From the NCBI GenBank assembly GCA_031446125.1, contig CP132909.1:124001-188000 (forward strand): DNA of 64,000 bases. The letters are read 5' to 3'. Source of the stretch: Arsenophonus sp031446125 (lineage in GTDB: Bacteria > Pseudomonadota > Gammaproteobacteria > Enterobacterales > Enterobacteriaceae). The notes below the pieces were generated by a model. The model ran no database searches, was not told the DNA's origin, and saw only the letters and a list, made by a program, of their open reading frames with translations. Positions 37,600 through 48,093 of this stretch are shown one piece after another; position 1 is the stretch's first letter, and each line of letters begins with the position of its first letter. The position numbers and the translations under genes are program-made.

Positions 37600-38346
37600 A
37601 TGCATAATTTTGAATTAGAAAAATTAATGAATACGTATCTCAATGTTGATAAATATCAAGATTATGCACCTAATGGATTACAAGTGGAAGGAAGATCAGA
37701 GGTAAAAAAAATATTAACTGGTGTGACTGCATCTCAAGAATTGCTTAATGAAGGAGTAAAGTTATCTGTAGATGCAATTATTGTTCATCATGGTTATTTT
37801 TGGAAATATGAATCAGATATTATCAGTAATATGAAGCGAAATCGTTTGAAAACATTACTTTGTAATGATATTAATTTATATAGTTACCATTTACCATTAG
37901 ATGCGCATCCAGTTATAGGTAATAATGTCCAATTTGCAAAATTACTGGAAGTTGAGATCGATAAATATATTTTACCTTTAGTACCAATGGGAAAATTTTT
38001 ACAAATTATTACTGCTTCTGATTTAATGTTGCGTTTAAGTAATAAATTAAACCGTCAACCTTTGTATGTTGCTGGAGATTATAGAGTTAAGGAGATTCGT
38101 ACTGTTGCTTGGTGTACAGGTAGTGGTCAGAATTTTATTCAAGCAGCAGCAGAATCAGGTGCAGATGCTTTTATTACTGGAGAAGTTTCTGAACAAACAA
38201 TTCATATTGCAAGAGAAATGGGTATTCATTTTTATGCCGCAGGCCATCATGCAACAGAGAGATTGGGTGTTAAAATGTTAGGAAAATGGTTAGAAAAAAA
38301 ATATAATTTTTCTGTATTTTTTATAGATATACCTAATCCAGCTTAG
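37600..38346 (+). CDS. ybgI: NIF3-family dinuclear metal protein YbgI
   Basis: Conserved toroidal hexamer-forming metalloprotein of uncertain role (GTP cyclohydrolase I type 2 annotation in some databases). The 248 residues include the N-terminal YQDYAPNGLQVEGRSEVKKI, the metal-site VHHGYFWKYE, SYHLPLDAHP and the C-terminal AAGHHATERLGVK with further His/Glu ligands, all conserved. In E. coli it lies between pgm and the gltA-sdh-suc cluster, as here. A possible terminator follows. Confidence 0.94.
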   Translation: MHNFELEKLMNTYLNVDKYQDYAPNGLQVEGRSEVKKILTGVTASQELLNEGVKLSVDAIIVHHGYFWKYESDIISNMKRNRLKTLLCNDINLYSYHLPLDAHPVIGNNVQFAKLLEVEIDKYILPLVPMGKFLQIITASDLMLRLSNKLNRQPLYVAGDYRVKEIRTVAWCTGSGQNFIQAAAESGADAFITGEVSEQTIHIAREMGIHFYAAGHHATERLGVKMLGKWLEKKYNFSVFFIDIPNPA

Positions 38347-38352
38347 TTCTTA

Positions 38353-38394
38353 ATTAAAAAACAACTATTATAGTTTTTTAATCTTTTATTTTTT
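38353..38394 (+). terminator. Possible terminator after ybgI
   Basis: 10-bp complementary arms ATTAAAAAAC (38353-38362) and GTTTTTTAAT (38373-38382) with a 10-base loop, then CTTTTATTTTTT. The stem is mostly A-T, so its strength is doubtful, but its place right after the ybgI stop supports it. Confidence 0.45.
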
Positions 38395-39375
38395 AAAAGT
38401 ATTAATATTTATTAAATTTTCGATTTTGAAGATAAAGATAAATTAGTAAATAAAAAAAATTAAATATTTTTTTAAATAACATAAATATTATATAACATAA
38501 ATATTATACTAAAGATAATCACTTTTTTTGGATTTTTAAATAAAAACAATATGAAAAAAAATATACTTAATAAGTATAATAAAAAATATTAATTTTATAT
38601 ATAATTTCATATCTATATTATAAAATATGGCATATTTATAGATACAAATTTTAAATGAAATAGTTTATGATAAAATTAATATAAAAATATTTTATAACTG
38701 TATGATATATTATCAATTAAATACAGTTTATTTATTATGCATTTTATATGTTTTTATGCATTTTATGTTTTCTTGTGAGTTTTGATTTTGTTTACTATTA
38801 ATAAATACATAATTTTTATATAAATGTACAATTGCAATAAAAATATTAAAATAATATAATATCAGAAAATAATATTCAGTATATTTTTAACAATTAATTT
38901 TCATGTAATTTTTTGTATGAAAAATTGTATTATAATAACGCGTTATTTTAATAATTTATATTATAAAATAATTGGTATTATACAGATAAAAAATATTATT
39001 AATTTTAAAAATTAAATCATATGTTTTTTATATTTATAATAATGTTAATATATTAATAAGAAAATGGTTGTCATATTTAAAAATAATGCAATTTATTTTT
39101 TTTCGTATCAATAATATTTCAAATTAATAAATAATTTTATAAAAATTATATAGAAATATTTTTTTATTAAAAAAATATAAAAATATTTTTGTATTAAAGA
39201 ATTTTTTCTGTAAAAACTTTGCTAAAAGAAAAATTTTATTTATAAAAATTGTTTATTAATAAATATTAATATATCAATTTATAGTGTATTAAAAATAAAA
39301 ATATGATAAAAATTTAAAATTTATAGTTACATTCTATATCAGAATGCGTCTTTAATTGTTAATTACGATACAAAT
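38395..39375. other. Spacer where gltA and sdhCDAB are missing
   Basis: Nearly 1 kb of AT-rich DNA. In E. coli citrate synthase and the succinate dehydrogenase genes lie before sucA. No fragment of these was recognised in either strand. Confidence 0.55.
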
Positions 39376-39400
39376 AAAGTCTCATAAAAAAGACTTTTTT
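39376..39400 (+). terminator. Terminator-like hairpin just upstream of sucA
   Basis: Arms AAAGTCT (39376-39382) and AGACTTT (39391-39397) with an 8-base loop and a run of six T ending at 39400. It ends only 25 bases before the sucA ATG. It could be an attenuator, the surviving end of the lost sdh transcript, or a 5' stabilising hairpin. Confidence 0.5.
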
Positions 39401-39425
39401 GAAAATGCTTAAAGAAGGAATAAAA

Positions 39426-42239
39426 ATGCACAAAAGCGTAATGAATGATTGGTTAAATTTAAGTTTTTTAAGTGCTGACAATCAATCTTATATTGAACAA
39501 TTGTATGAAGAATACTTAATGGATACTAATTCTGTTGGTAAAGATTGGCAAAATGTTTTTAATAAACTTCCATCTACAAATTTACAGCCTGAATGTTTTC
39601 ATTCAAAAATACGTGAATACTTTCGTTTATTAGCCAAAAATCCTATTCGTTATCAGACTAGTATTAAAACTGAATTTCCTATAGATATAAAACAAATTAA
39701 AGTTTTTGAATTGATAAACACTTTTCGTCTTAAAGGATATCAAAATGCGTGCCTTGATCCATTAGGATTATGGAAAAAAAATATTATTCCTGATTTATAT
39801 CCACAATTTCATAATTTAAATGATTCTGATTCTAAAAGAATATTTGATGTTTATTTAGGTTCCAAAAAATTACAAATGACATTAAGTGCATTATATATTC
39901 AATTAAAAAATATTTATTGTACTTCTATTGGTGCAGAATATATGGATGTTACTACATTTGAAGAAAAAGAATGGATACAAAAACATCTGGAAATTACAAG
40001 TTCAATTAGTGAGCAATTTAATAAGAAAGAAAAAAAGGATATTTTACTAGAATTAATTGCTGCTGAAGGGTTAGAGCGTTATCTTGGAATAAAATTTCCT
40101 GGTGCCAAACGTTTTTCTTTAGAAGGAGCCGATTCATTAATTCCGATGTTAAAAGCATTAATCCGTCATGCTATACAGAATGATACTCATGAAATTTTAT
40201 TAGGTATGGCTCATCGTGGTCGATTAAATGTTTTAGTAAATATTTTTGGGAAAAAATCAAAAGATTTATTTGACGAATTTTCTGGGAAAAATAAACGTGT
40301 TATCGGTACTGGAGATGTTAAATATCACCAAGGTTTTTCTTCTAATTTTAAAATATTAGATAGAGAATTACACTTATCATTGGCCTTTAATCCATCTCAT
40401 TTAGAAATAGTTGGTCCAGTAATTATGGGTTCTGCCCGAGCTCGTCGTGATCGTTTAGCTGCGTTAAACAGTAGTAATATTGTATTACCAATTACTATTC
40501 ATGGTGATGCAGCAGTAAGTGGGCAAGGAGTAGTGCAAGAAATGTTGAATATGTCTCAAACTAGAGGTTATGAAGTTGGTGGTGCATTACGAATTGTTAT
40601 TAATAATCAAATAGGTTTTACAACATCTAATCCTGAAGATGCACGTTCAACACAATTTTGTACTGATATAATGAAAATGGCAAAAGCACCTATTTTCCAT
40701 GTTAATGGCGATGATCCTGAAGCTGTTGTATTTATTACTCTTTTAGCATTAAATTTTCGTAATAAGTTTAAACGTGATGTAGTAATTGATTTAGTGTGTT
40801 ATCGTCGATATGGACATAATGAAGCTGATGAACCAAGCGTTACACAACCAATTATGTATGAAAAAATTAAAAAACATCCTACAACATGTCAATTGTATGC
40901 AAAAAAATTAATTGCAGAAAATATTCTTACTGATAATGAATTAATAGAAATGACGGATTTTTATCGGAAAAAATTAGATTGTGGTGATTCTGTTGTTGAT
41001 CAATGTTTTTCAATTGATCAGTATTCTTCAATTTGGAAACCTTATTTAAAACATAAATGGAATAATGTTTATCCTATAAAAATTAAAAAAGAAGAATTAA
41101 AAGATTTAGCAAAACGTTTAAATAAAATTCCAGAAAAAATTATTATGCAATCACGGGTTAAAAAAATTTATAATGATCGACTTGAAATGGCAAACGAAAA
41201 AAAATCGTTTGATTGGGGAGGAGCAGAAACATTAGCCTATGCTACTTTATTAAATAAAGGTATAAAAGTTCGTTTATCAGGAGAAGATGTTAGTAGAGGG
41301 ACTTTTTTTCATCGTCATGTGGTTATTCACGATCAAAATACTGGTTCAGTTTATATTCCTCTAGATAATATATCTGATAATCAAGGAAAATTTAATATTT
41401 GGGATTCTGTTTTATCAGAAGAAGCTGTACTTGCTTTTGAATATGGATATGCATCAGCAGAACCTCGAGCTTTAATTATATGGGAAGCTCAATTTGGTGA
41501 TTTTGCAAATGTAGCACAAGTAGTTATTGATCAATTTATTAGTTCTGGTGAGCAAAAATGGGGACGTATGTGTGGTTTGGTTATGTTATTACCACATGGA
41601 TATGAAGGTCAAGGTCCTGAACATTCTTCTGCTCGTTTAGAACGTTATCTACAATTATGTGCAGAAGAAAACATGCAAGTTTGTATTCCATCAACTCCAG
41701 CTCAAATTTATCATATTTTACGTAAGCAAGTACTTTGTAATATGCGACGTCCATTGATTATTATGTCACCTAAATCGTTATTACGTCATCCACGTGCAAT
41801 TTCTAGTTTATCAGAATTAGCAAATGGCACATTTCAATCTATAATTACTGAAAGTGATCTGATAGATATCAAAAATATTCAACGTATTATTTTATGTTCA
41901 GGTAAGGTTTATTATGATTTGCTTGAACAGCGTATTAAAAATCAACAAAAAAATATTTTAATTATACGTATTGAACAGATATATCCATTTCCCGATAAAG
42001 ATTTAAAAAAGGTTTTGGAAGCTTACGAACATGTGCACGATTTTGTTTGGTGTCAAGAAGAACCATTTAATCAAGGAGCATGGTGCTTTATTAAAGATAA
42101 TATTCGTAAAATAATCCCTAAATATGCTTTATTAAAATATGTAGGACGTGAAGAATCTGCTGCTCCTGCTGTAGGTTATGCGTTTGTTCATCAAACTCAA
42201 CAACAAATTTTAGTAAAAGATGCATTAGCAATAAATTAA
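39426..42239 (+). CDS. sucA: 2-oxoglutarate dehydrogenase E1 component
   Basis: Thiamine-diphosphate decarboxylase of the 2-oxoglutarate dehydrogenase complex (2-oxoglutarate to succinyl-CoA). The 937 residues compare with ~933 in E. coli. Motifs include AAEGLERYLGIKFPGAKRFS, GMAHRGRLNVLVN, AFNPSHLEIVGPV, the ThDP/Mg site ITIHGDAAVSGQGVVQE and NNQIGFTTSNP, and GHGYEGQGPEHSSAR-like LLPHGYEGQGPEHSSARLER. The start at 39426 was chosen over 39399: AAGGA lies 6 bases before it and the N terminus then matches MxxSxxxxWL of the family. sucB begins 14 bases downstream. Confidence 0.97.
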   Translation: MHKSVMNDWLNLSFLSADNQSYIEQLYEEYLMDTNSVGKDWQNVFNKLPSTNLQPECFHSKIREYFRLLAKNPIRYQTSIKTEFPIDIKQIKVFELINTFRLKGYQNACLDPLGLWKKNIIPDLYPQFHNLNDSDSKRIFDVYLGSKKLQMTLSALYIQLKNIYCTSIGAEYMDVTTFEEKEWIQKHLEITSSISEQFNKKEKKDILLELIAAEGLERYLGIKFPGAKRFSLEGADSLIPMLKALIRHAIQNDTHEILLGMAHRGRLNVLVNIFGKKSKDLFDEFSGKNKRVIGTGDVKYHQGFSSNFKILDRELHLSLAFNPSHLEIVGPVIMGSARARRDRLAALNSSNIVLPITIHGDAAVSGQGVVQEMLNMSQTRGYEVGGALRIVINNQIGFTTSNPEDARSTQFCTDIMKMAKAPIFHVNGDDPEAVVFITLLALNFRNKFKRDVVIDLVCYRRYGHNEADEPSVTQPIMYEKIKKHPTTCQLYAKKLIAENILTDNELIEMTDFYRKKLDCGDSVVDQCFSIDQYSSIWKPYLKHKWNNVYPIKIKKEELKDLAKRLNKIPEKIIMQSRVKKIYNDRLEMANEKKSFDWGGAETLAYATLLNKGIKVRLSGEDVSRGTFFHRHVVIHDQNTGSVYIPLDNISDNQGKFNIWDSVLSEEAVLAFEYGYASAEPRALIIWEAQFGDFANVAQVVIDQFISSGEQKWGRMCGLVMLLPHGYEGQGPEHSSARLERYLQLCAEENMQVCIPSTPAQIYHILRKQVLCNMRRPLIIMSPKSLLRHPRAISSLSELANGTFQSIITESDLIDIKNIQRIILCSGKVYYDLLEQRIKNQQKNILIIRIEQIYPFPDKDLKKVLEAYEHVHDFVWCQEEPFNQGAWCFIKDNIRKIIPKYALLKYVGREESAAPAVGYAFVHQTQQQILVKDALAIN

Positions 42240-42253
42240 TTAAAGGATAATAA

Positions 42254-43495
42254 ATGAATAGAATAGAAATTCTTGTTCCGGATCTTCCAGAATCAGTTTT
42301 AGATGCTACAGTTGCAAGTTGGCATAAAAAACAAGGTGATTATGTAAAGCGTGATGAAGTATTAGTAGAAATTGAAACTGATAAAGTAATCCTTGAAGTT
42401 TCTGCTATTGATTCAGGTATTCTTGAATCAATTATAGAAAAAGAAGGTGCTACAGTTTCTTCTAAACAATTATTAGGTCGTATTTATTTAACAGATGCTA
42501 TTCAAAAATCAGTAAAAAAAGAAAAATTAATTGCTTCTAAAGAAAAAATTACATCAAGTTCATTAGAACTTCATAATCTTAGTATGAAAAAAGATAATCA
42601 TGATTCTTCTTTAACTCCAGCAGTGCGTCGTTTAATTGCAGAACACAATTTAAATCCCTCTGATGTTATAAAAGAGGGAAGTGAAAATGGAATTTTGCGT
42701 CGTAATAATATTGAAGAATATGTCAATAAAAAAGAATCATTGACATCAATAAATATAAAAGATAAGAGTTCAATGGTTGACCAATTTTCTTTTGATAAAC
42801 GAGAAAAGCGTGTAGAAATGACACGTTTACGTAAACGTATTGCGGAACGTTTGCTAGATGCAAAACATAATACGGCAACTTTAACAACTTTTAATGAAGT
42901 TAATATGAAAGCTGTTTCTGATTTACGAAAAACTTATGGTGATCATTTTGAGAAAAAGTATGGAGTACGTTTAGGTTTTATGTCTTTTTATGTTAAAGCT
43001 GTGATTAAAGCTTTAAAAGATTATCCTGAAGTTAATGCATCAATTGATGGTTCAGATATAGTATATCATAATTATTTTGATATTAGTATTGCTGTTGCTA
43101 CTGAGAGAGGTTTAGTAACACCTGTATTACGTGATGCTGATACTCTTAGTATGGCTGATATTGAAAAAAATATTAAAGAATTAGCAATTCAGGGACGCGA
43201 TGGAAAATTGACTATTGAAAAATTACAAGGTGGTAATTTTACTATTACTAATGGTGGGGTTTTTGGTTCTTTGATGTCTACTCCAATTATTAATCCTCCA
43301 CAAAGTGCTATTTTAGGAATACATGCTATTAAAGATAGACCTATGGCTGTTGATGGTAAGGTAGAAATACTACCTATGATGTATTTGGCATTATCTTATG
43401 ATCATCGTTTAATTGATGGACGTGAATCTGTAGGTTTTTTGATGATTATAAAAAATATCTTAGAAGATCCAAATCGTTTATTATTAGAAATATAA
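42254..43495 (+). CDS. sucB: 2-oxoglutarate dehydrogenase E2, dihydrolipoyl succinyltransferase
   Basis: Core of the complex, transferring the succinyl group to CoA through lipoate. The 413 residues comprise a lipoyl domain with lysine K44 in EIETDKVILEV, a peripheral-subunit-binding domain near 115-155 (TPAVRRLIAEHNLNPSDVI), and a catalytic domain ending with the His-Asp motif SYDHRLIDGRE. The linkers lack the usual Ala/Pro and are Lys/Ser-rich, as expected under AT bias. It needs the E3 subunit Lpd and lipoylation genes, which are not in this window. Confidence 0.97.
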   Translation: MNRIEILVPDLPESVLDATVASWHKKQGDYVKRDEVLVEIETDKVILEVSAIDSGILESIIEKEGATVSSKQLLGRIYLTDAIQKSVKKEKLIASKEKITSSSLELHNLSMKKDNHDSSLTPAVRRLIAEHNLNPSDVIKEGSENGILRRNNIEEYVNKKESLTSINIKDKSSMVDQFSFDKREKRVEMTRLRKRIAERLLDAKHNTATLTTFNEVNMKAVSDLRKTYGDHFEKKYGVRLGFMSFYVKAVIKALKDYPEVNASIDGSDIVYHNYFDISIAVATERGLVTPVLRDADTLSMADIEKNIKELAIQGRDGKLTIEKLQGGNFTITNGGVFGSLMSTPIINPPQSAILGIHAIKDRPMAVDGKVEILPMMYLALSYDHRLIDGRESVGFLMIIKNILEDPNRLLLEI

Positions 43496-43628
43496 ATAAT
43501 ATTTTTTAGTAATTATATATCGATAAGATATACTAAGTAACGCTTTGATTTATTTTTTGTTAGTTTTAAAGAAGTAATAATATACAAAATTATTTTTTTA
43601 TTAAAGAAAAAAATGTGGATATAAAATC

Positions 43629-44798
43629 ATGAATTTGCATGAATATCAAGTAAAAAAACTTTTTTTGCGTTATGGATTACCAGTACCAATAGGTTATCTT
43701 TGTAAAACAGTAGAAGAAGCAGAAGAAATAACAAGAAGATTCGAAAATAATACTCCTTTAATTTTAAAATGTCAGATACATGCTGGTGGTCGCGGTAAAG
43801 CTAACGGTGTAAAAATTGCATATACTACAGAAGAACTTATAACATTTGTTAAAAATTGGTTAGGAAAACGATTAGTAACTTATCAAACAGATATAAATGG
43901 ACAGCCTGTTAATCAAATTTTGATTGAAGAAGTAACGAATATTAATAAGGAAATGTATTTAGGTGCAATCATTGATCGCAGTATTGGGCGTATTGTCTTT
44001 ATGGCATCAATGGAAGGTGGAATGGAAATAGAAAAAGTAGCACAAAAAACACCTGAGCTTATCTATAAGTCAATTATTGATCCATTGATTGGTCCTATGC
44101 ATTATCAGGGACGTGAACTTGCTTTTAAGTTAGGTTTAAATAATCAACAAGTGCAGCAATTTGTAAATATTTTTATACAATTAGCAACAATATTTATTAA
44201 ATATGATCTAACTTTAATTGAAATCAATCCTTTAGTTATTAATAAAAATGGAGATTTAATATGTTTAGATGGAAAGCTTGTTGTTGATAGTAATGCTATT
44301 TATCGGCAAATAGAATTAAAAAATATGCGTGATATCTTTCAGGAAGAACCACGTGAAGTTCATGCATCAAAATGGGGGTTAAATTATGTTGCTTTAAATG
44401 GTAATATTGGTTGTATAGTTAATGGTGCCGGTTTAGCTATGGGAACTATGGATATTATTAAATTATATGGTGGACTGCCAGCTAATTTTCTTGATGTTGG
44501 AGGTAGTGCAACTAAAGAACGAGTAAAAGAAGCATTTAAAATTATATTATCTGACAATAATGTAAAGGCTATTTTAGTTAATATTTTTGGTGGTATTGTT
44601 CGTTGTGATTTAATTGCTGATGGTCTTATTTCAGCAATTAAAGAAATTGGAGTAGAAATTCCAGTAATTGTTCGTTTAGAAGGAAATAATTCTGATTTGG
44701 CTATAAAAAAAATAACTTTTAGTAATCTTAAAATTACTATTGCAACTAGTTTGATAGATGCAGTAAAAAAAGTGGTAGCAGTCTCGGAGGTGAGATAA
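43629..44798 (+). CDS. sucC: Succinyl-CoA synthetase beta subunit
   Basis: ADP-forming ATP-grasp subunit that makes ATP (or GTP) from succinyl-CoA together with SucD. The 389 residues compare with 388 in E. coli: MNLHEYQVKKLFLRYGLPVP, CQIHAGGRGKANGVK, the metal-site IEINPLVINKNGDL, NGAGLAMGTMD, and the phosphate-loop NIFGGIVRCDLIADG. The stop is 3 bases before the sucD ATG, implying coupled translation. Confidence 0.97.
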   Translation: MNLHEYQVKKLFLRYGLPVPIGYLCKTVEEAEEITRRFENNTPLILKCQIHAGGRGKANGVKIAYTTEELITFVKNWLGKRLVTYQTDINGQPVNQILIEEVTNINKEMYLGAIIDRSIGRIVFMASMEGGMEIEKVAQKTPELIYKSIIDPLIGPMHYQGRELAFKLGLNNQQVQQFVNIFIQLATIFIKYDLTLIEINPLVINKNGDLICLDGKLVVDSNAIYRQIELKNMRDIFQEEPREVHASKWGLNYVALNGNIGCIVNGAGLAMGTMDIIKLYGGLPANFLDVGGSATKERVKEAFKIILSDNNVKAILVNIFGGIVRCDLIADGLISAIKEIGVEIPVIVRLEGNNSDLAIKKITFSNLKITIATSLIDAVKKVVAVSEVR

Positions 44799-44801
44799 GT
44801 A

Positions 44802-45677
44802 ATGTCAATTTTAATTGATAAAAATACTAGAGTAATATGTCAAGGATTTACTGGTAATCAAGGTACTTTTCATTCAAAAGAAGCTATTGCTTATGGAACA
44901 AAAATGGTAGGTGGTGTTACCCCGGGTAAAGGAGGAACAATACATTTAGGATTGCCTGTTTTTAATACAGTACGTGAAGCTGTAGAAGCTACAAATGCAA
45001 CTACATCAGTAGTTTATGTTCCAGCTAGATTTTGCAAAGATTCTATCATAGAATCCATTAATGCTGGTATTAAATTAATTGTAACTATTACAGAAGGTAT
45101 TCCTGTATTAGATATGCTCATGATTAAAGTTAAGCTAAAAGAAAATAAAGTAAGAATGATAGGACCTAATTGTCCTGGAATCATTACACCAGGAGAATGT
45201 AAAATTGGTATTCAACCTGCATATATTCATAAAATAGGTACAATAGGTGTGATATCAAGATCTGGAACACTAACTTATGAGGTAGTAAAACAGATTAGTG
45301 ATGTAGGATTAGGTCAATCTACTTGTGTTGGTATTGGTGGTGATTCTATTTTGGGTTCCAGTTTTGTTGATATTTTGAAACTTTTTAATACAGATTCAAA
45401 GACTGAAGTAATTGTAATGATTGGTGAAATTGGAGGTACAGCAGAAGAAGAAGCAGCAATTTATATTAAAAAACATATTACTAAACCTGTTGTTGCGTAT
45501 ATTGCTGGTATTACAGCACCTAAAAATAAACGTATGGGACATGCTGGTGCAATTATTACTGGCGGAGCAGGTGGAGCAAAAGAAAAGTTTTTTTTATTGA
45601 AAAAAGCAGGAGTTATTATAGTAAATAATTTTGTTGAGATTGGAAATGTTGTTAAAAAAATAATCATGAATTTTTAA
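44802..45677 (+). CDS. sucD: Succinyl-CoA synthetase alpha subunit
   Basis: CoA-binding subunit carrying the phosphohistidine. The 291 residues include MSILIDKNTRVICQGFTGNQ, the CoA site GTKMVGGVTPGKGG, RMIGPNCPGIITPGECKIG, and GHAGAIITGG, whose histidine is phosphorylated. It is convergent with mdh. With SucA/B/C it gives a complete 2-oxoglutarate to succinate segment. Confidence 0.97.
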   Translation: MSILIDKNTRVICQGFTGNQGTFHSKEAIAYGTKMVGGVTPGKGGTIHLGLPVFNTVREAVEATNATTSVVYVPARFCKDSIIESINAGIKLIVTITEGIPVLDMLMIKVKLKENKVRMIGPNCPGIITPGECKIGIQPAYIHKIGTIGVISRSGTLTYEVVKQISDVGLGQSTCVGIGGDSILGSSFVDILKLFNTDSKTEVIVMIGEIGGTAEEEAAIYIKKHITKPVVAYIAGITAPKNKRMGHAGAIITGGAGGAKEKFFLLKKAGVIIVNNFVEIGNVVKKIIMNF

Positions 45678-45836
45678 AAACTATAAATTTTAAGATACTT
45701 TTGAATAAGTAAGAATAAAAGAAAAATAGTATGAAAAATAAGGTTTAGATACTTTATGACTAAAATTTATTTTATTATATAAATAAAATTTATATAATTA
45801 ATATTAATAACTTTATAAAAATATAACCTTTTGATT

Positions 45837-46769
45837 CTAAAAAAAGTTATTAACTAATTCAATTTCTTTTTTAAGTTTTTTTAATACATGTTCTAATTGT
45901 TTTTTTTCATACGGATTGTTGAGATTAATTGGTAATCTTTCTTCAATACCACTACAACCTAAAAGTATTGGTTGTGCAAAAAATTGAGAATATTGATTAT
46001 CACTATCTACATATGCACATTCAATTATATTACTTTTCCCATTTAACGCATAAACTAATGATAGACAAAATCTGGCTGCAGCTTGCCCCATAGAAAGTGT
46101 TGCAGAACCGATGCCTGCTTTACTATGAATAACCTCAGCACCGGCATTTTTAATACGTGTAATCAAAATTTTAATTTCTTCTTCTGTAAGCTTTATATCT
46201 TTGATTTGATAAAGTAAAGGTAAAATTGTTTCGGCTGAATGTCCACCAATAACTTTTATTTCTATTTCTTTTGGATTTTTATTTTTTAATTCAGCTACAA
46301 ATGTATTGGCACGCATAACATCTAATGTTGTTATACCAAATAATTTATTTTTGTCATATGCACCAAATTTTTTTAATACTTGTGCTGCAAGTGGAACTAT
46401 TGTATTAATAGGATTCGTGATAATTCCAATGAGTGCTTCCGGGCATTTTTGAGCAACATTTTCGATAAGATTATATATAATTTTTGCATTGGTACTCAAT
46501 AATTCTGAACGTTGTATTTTTTTTTTCCTGCTTATACCTGCTGTAATTAATACTATGTTCACATTTCGTAGTGCAGATGTTATATGATCAGCAGCAAAAC
46601 CAATTACAATAACATTTGTTGGGATATGACTTAAATCTTTTGCAATACCAGAAATTCCAGGTTTAATATCATAAAGATGTAATTTTGAACCTGATGGAAG
46701 TTGATTTTTAAGAAGCAATGCAAGTGCTTGACCGACACCACCTGCCGCTCCTAAAATAGCTATTTTCAT
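45837..46769 (-). CDS. mdh: Malate dehydrogenase
   Basis: NAD-dependent interconversion of malate and oxaloacetate. The 310 residues have the N-terminal GAAGGVGQALALLLK, the first substrate arginines in SRKKKIQRSELLSTNA, TNPINTIVPL, LDVMRANTFVAEL, and the catalytic histidine in VIGGHSAETILPL. It replaces argR-mdh context: in E. coli mdh is divergent from argR, while here ppa lies across a 793-base gap. Nothing in the window links succinate to malate (sdh, fumC). Confidence 0.97.
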   Translation of the reverse strand: MKIAILGAAGGVGQALALLLKNQLPSGSKLHLYDIKPGISGIAKDLSHIPTNVIVIGFAADHITSALRNVNIVLITAGISRKKKIQRSELLSTNAKIIYNLIENVAQKCPEALIGIITNPINTIVPLAAQVLKKFGAYDKNKLFGITTLDVMRANTFVAELKNKNPKEIEIKVIGGHSAETILPLLYQIKDIKLTEEEIKILITRIKNAGAEVIHSKAGIGSATLSMGQAAARFCLSLVYALNGKSNIIECAYVDSDNQYSQFFAQPILLGCSGIEERLPINLNNPYEKKQLEHVLKKLKKEIELVNNFF

Positions 46770-47562
46770 TTTTAGTTTTTCCTTACATTATTTTTTTATA
46801 AAATATTTTTGTTTTTAATTAATAAAATTTCAGTTAATATTACAACAGTTTTTCAATTTTGATAGTATTTTTTTAAAATAATTTATTATTTTATATGGTA
46901 TTTTTTTTGCTTAATTTTTAAAATATTGATTTATATATAGTTTGAATAAACTTGGATTATTTTTTTATTTTTTACATTAAATAAAAATAGTATACAAAAT
47001 ATTTTTAGTTTATAAAAATTTTTTATTTTGTATTTTTGTTTTTTATATTTTTTGTTATAATAAAAATTTTAAATTAGATTATTCTTAATAAAACTTAAAT
47101 TTAAAGTTGTTGTCAATAATATAATCTTAATTATGTAAAATAATGTTTAATAGTTTTAATTTAAGTATCATAATTTAAAATTATTATTTTTGACTTTTTT
47201 CCGTTTATAAAATTATAAAAAAAGTTATTTAAAAAACGTTTTTTAGTTATTGTTGTAATAATAATTTTTTATTTATAAAATAATTTTAGATCATAATTTT
47301 TTCTGCAAAATTGATATTTAGTATATTTAATTTTATATAAAATTAAAATTATTATTAATTAATTGAATATATACTTTCATTGATTCTTCTTAATAAATTC
47401 ATTGTAAGTATAAATTAAAATTATAAATGTTTAAATTTAGAATTTATTTTTTAAAAAATATAGATTATTTTTATATTTTAATAGTATTAATAAAATATGT
47501 CTGTAATTATTGTAATGTTAAAAATAAATTAAAATTATTTTTCAAATCTAAGGATATCATTT
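46770..47562. other. Spacer between divergent mdh and ppa
   Basis: 793 bases. No ArgR fragment was recognised. A promoter-like pair, TTGACT (47190-47195) and TTATAA (47213-47218, 17-base spacing), points toward ppa but is 345 bases from its start. Confidence 0.45.
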
Positions 47563-48093
47563 ATGAGTTTAAGTAATGTTCCAGCAGGTGTAGAAATTCC
47601 TGAAGATATTTATGTAATTATAGAAATTCCAGCACATTCTCATCCTATAAAATATGAAATAAACAAAATTTATGATGTGATTTTTGTTGATCGATTTGTA
47701 TCTGCCCCTATGTTTTATCCATGTAATTATGGTTATATTAATAATACAATTTCTTTAGATGGTGATCCTATTGATGTATTGGTTCCCACACCTTATCCAT
47801 TACAATCAGGATCTGTAATACATTGTCGTCCAATCGGTGTTTTACAAATGATAGATGAATCAGGAGACGATGTAAAAGTAATTGCTGTACCTCATTCTAA
47901 ATTAACAAAACAGTATGAAAATATTCAAGATATTAATGATTTTCCTGAATTATTACGCAGTCAAATTCAACATTTTTTTGAACATTATAAAGATTTAGAA
48001 AAAAATAAATGGGTAAAAATAAAAGGATGGGGAAACGTAGATGTGGCTAAAAATGAGATTATTTCTTCTTTTAACCGTGTTATTAAAAAATAA
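47563..48093 (+). CDS. ppa: Inorganic pyrophosphatase
   Basis: Hydrolyses pyrophosphate released by biosynthesis and tRNA charging. The 176 residues are the E. coli length. Metal-binding acidic residues lie in SLDGDPIDVLVPTPYP and DESGDDVKVIAV; YPCNYGYINNT and HYKDLEKNKWVKIKGW are also conserved. AAGGA lies 8-9 bases before the ATG. It is a single gene. Confidence 0.97.
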   Translation: MSLSNVPAGVEIPEDIYVIIEIPAHSHPIKYEINKIYDVIFVDRFVSAPMFYPCNYGYINNTISLDGDPIDVLVPTPYPLQSGSVIHCRPIGVLQMIDESGDDVKVIAVPHSKLTKQYENIQDINDFPELLRSQIQHFFEHYKDLEKNKWVKIKGWGNVDVAKNEIISSFNRVIKK

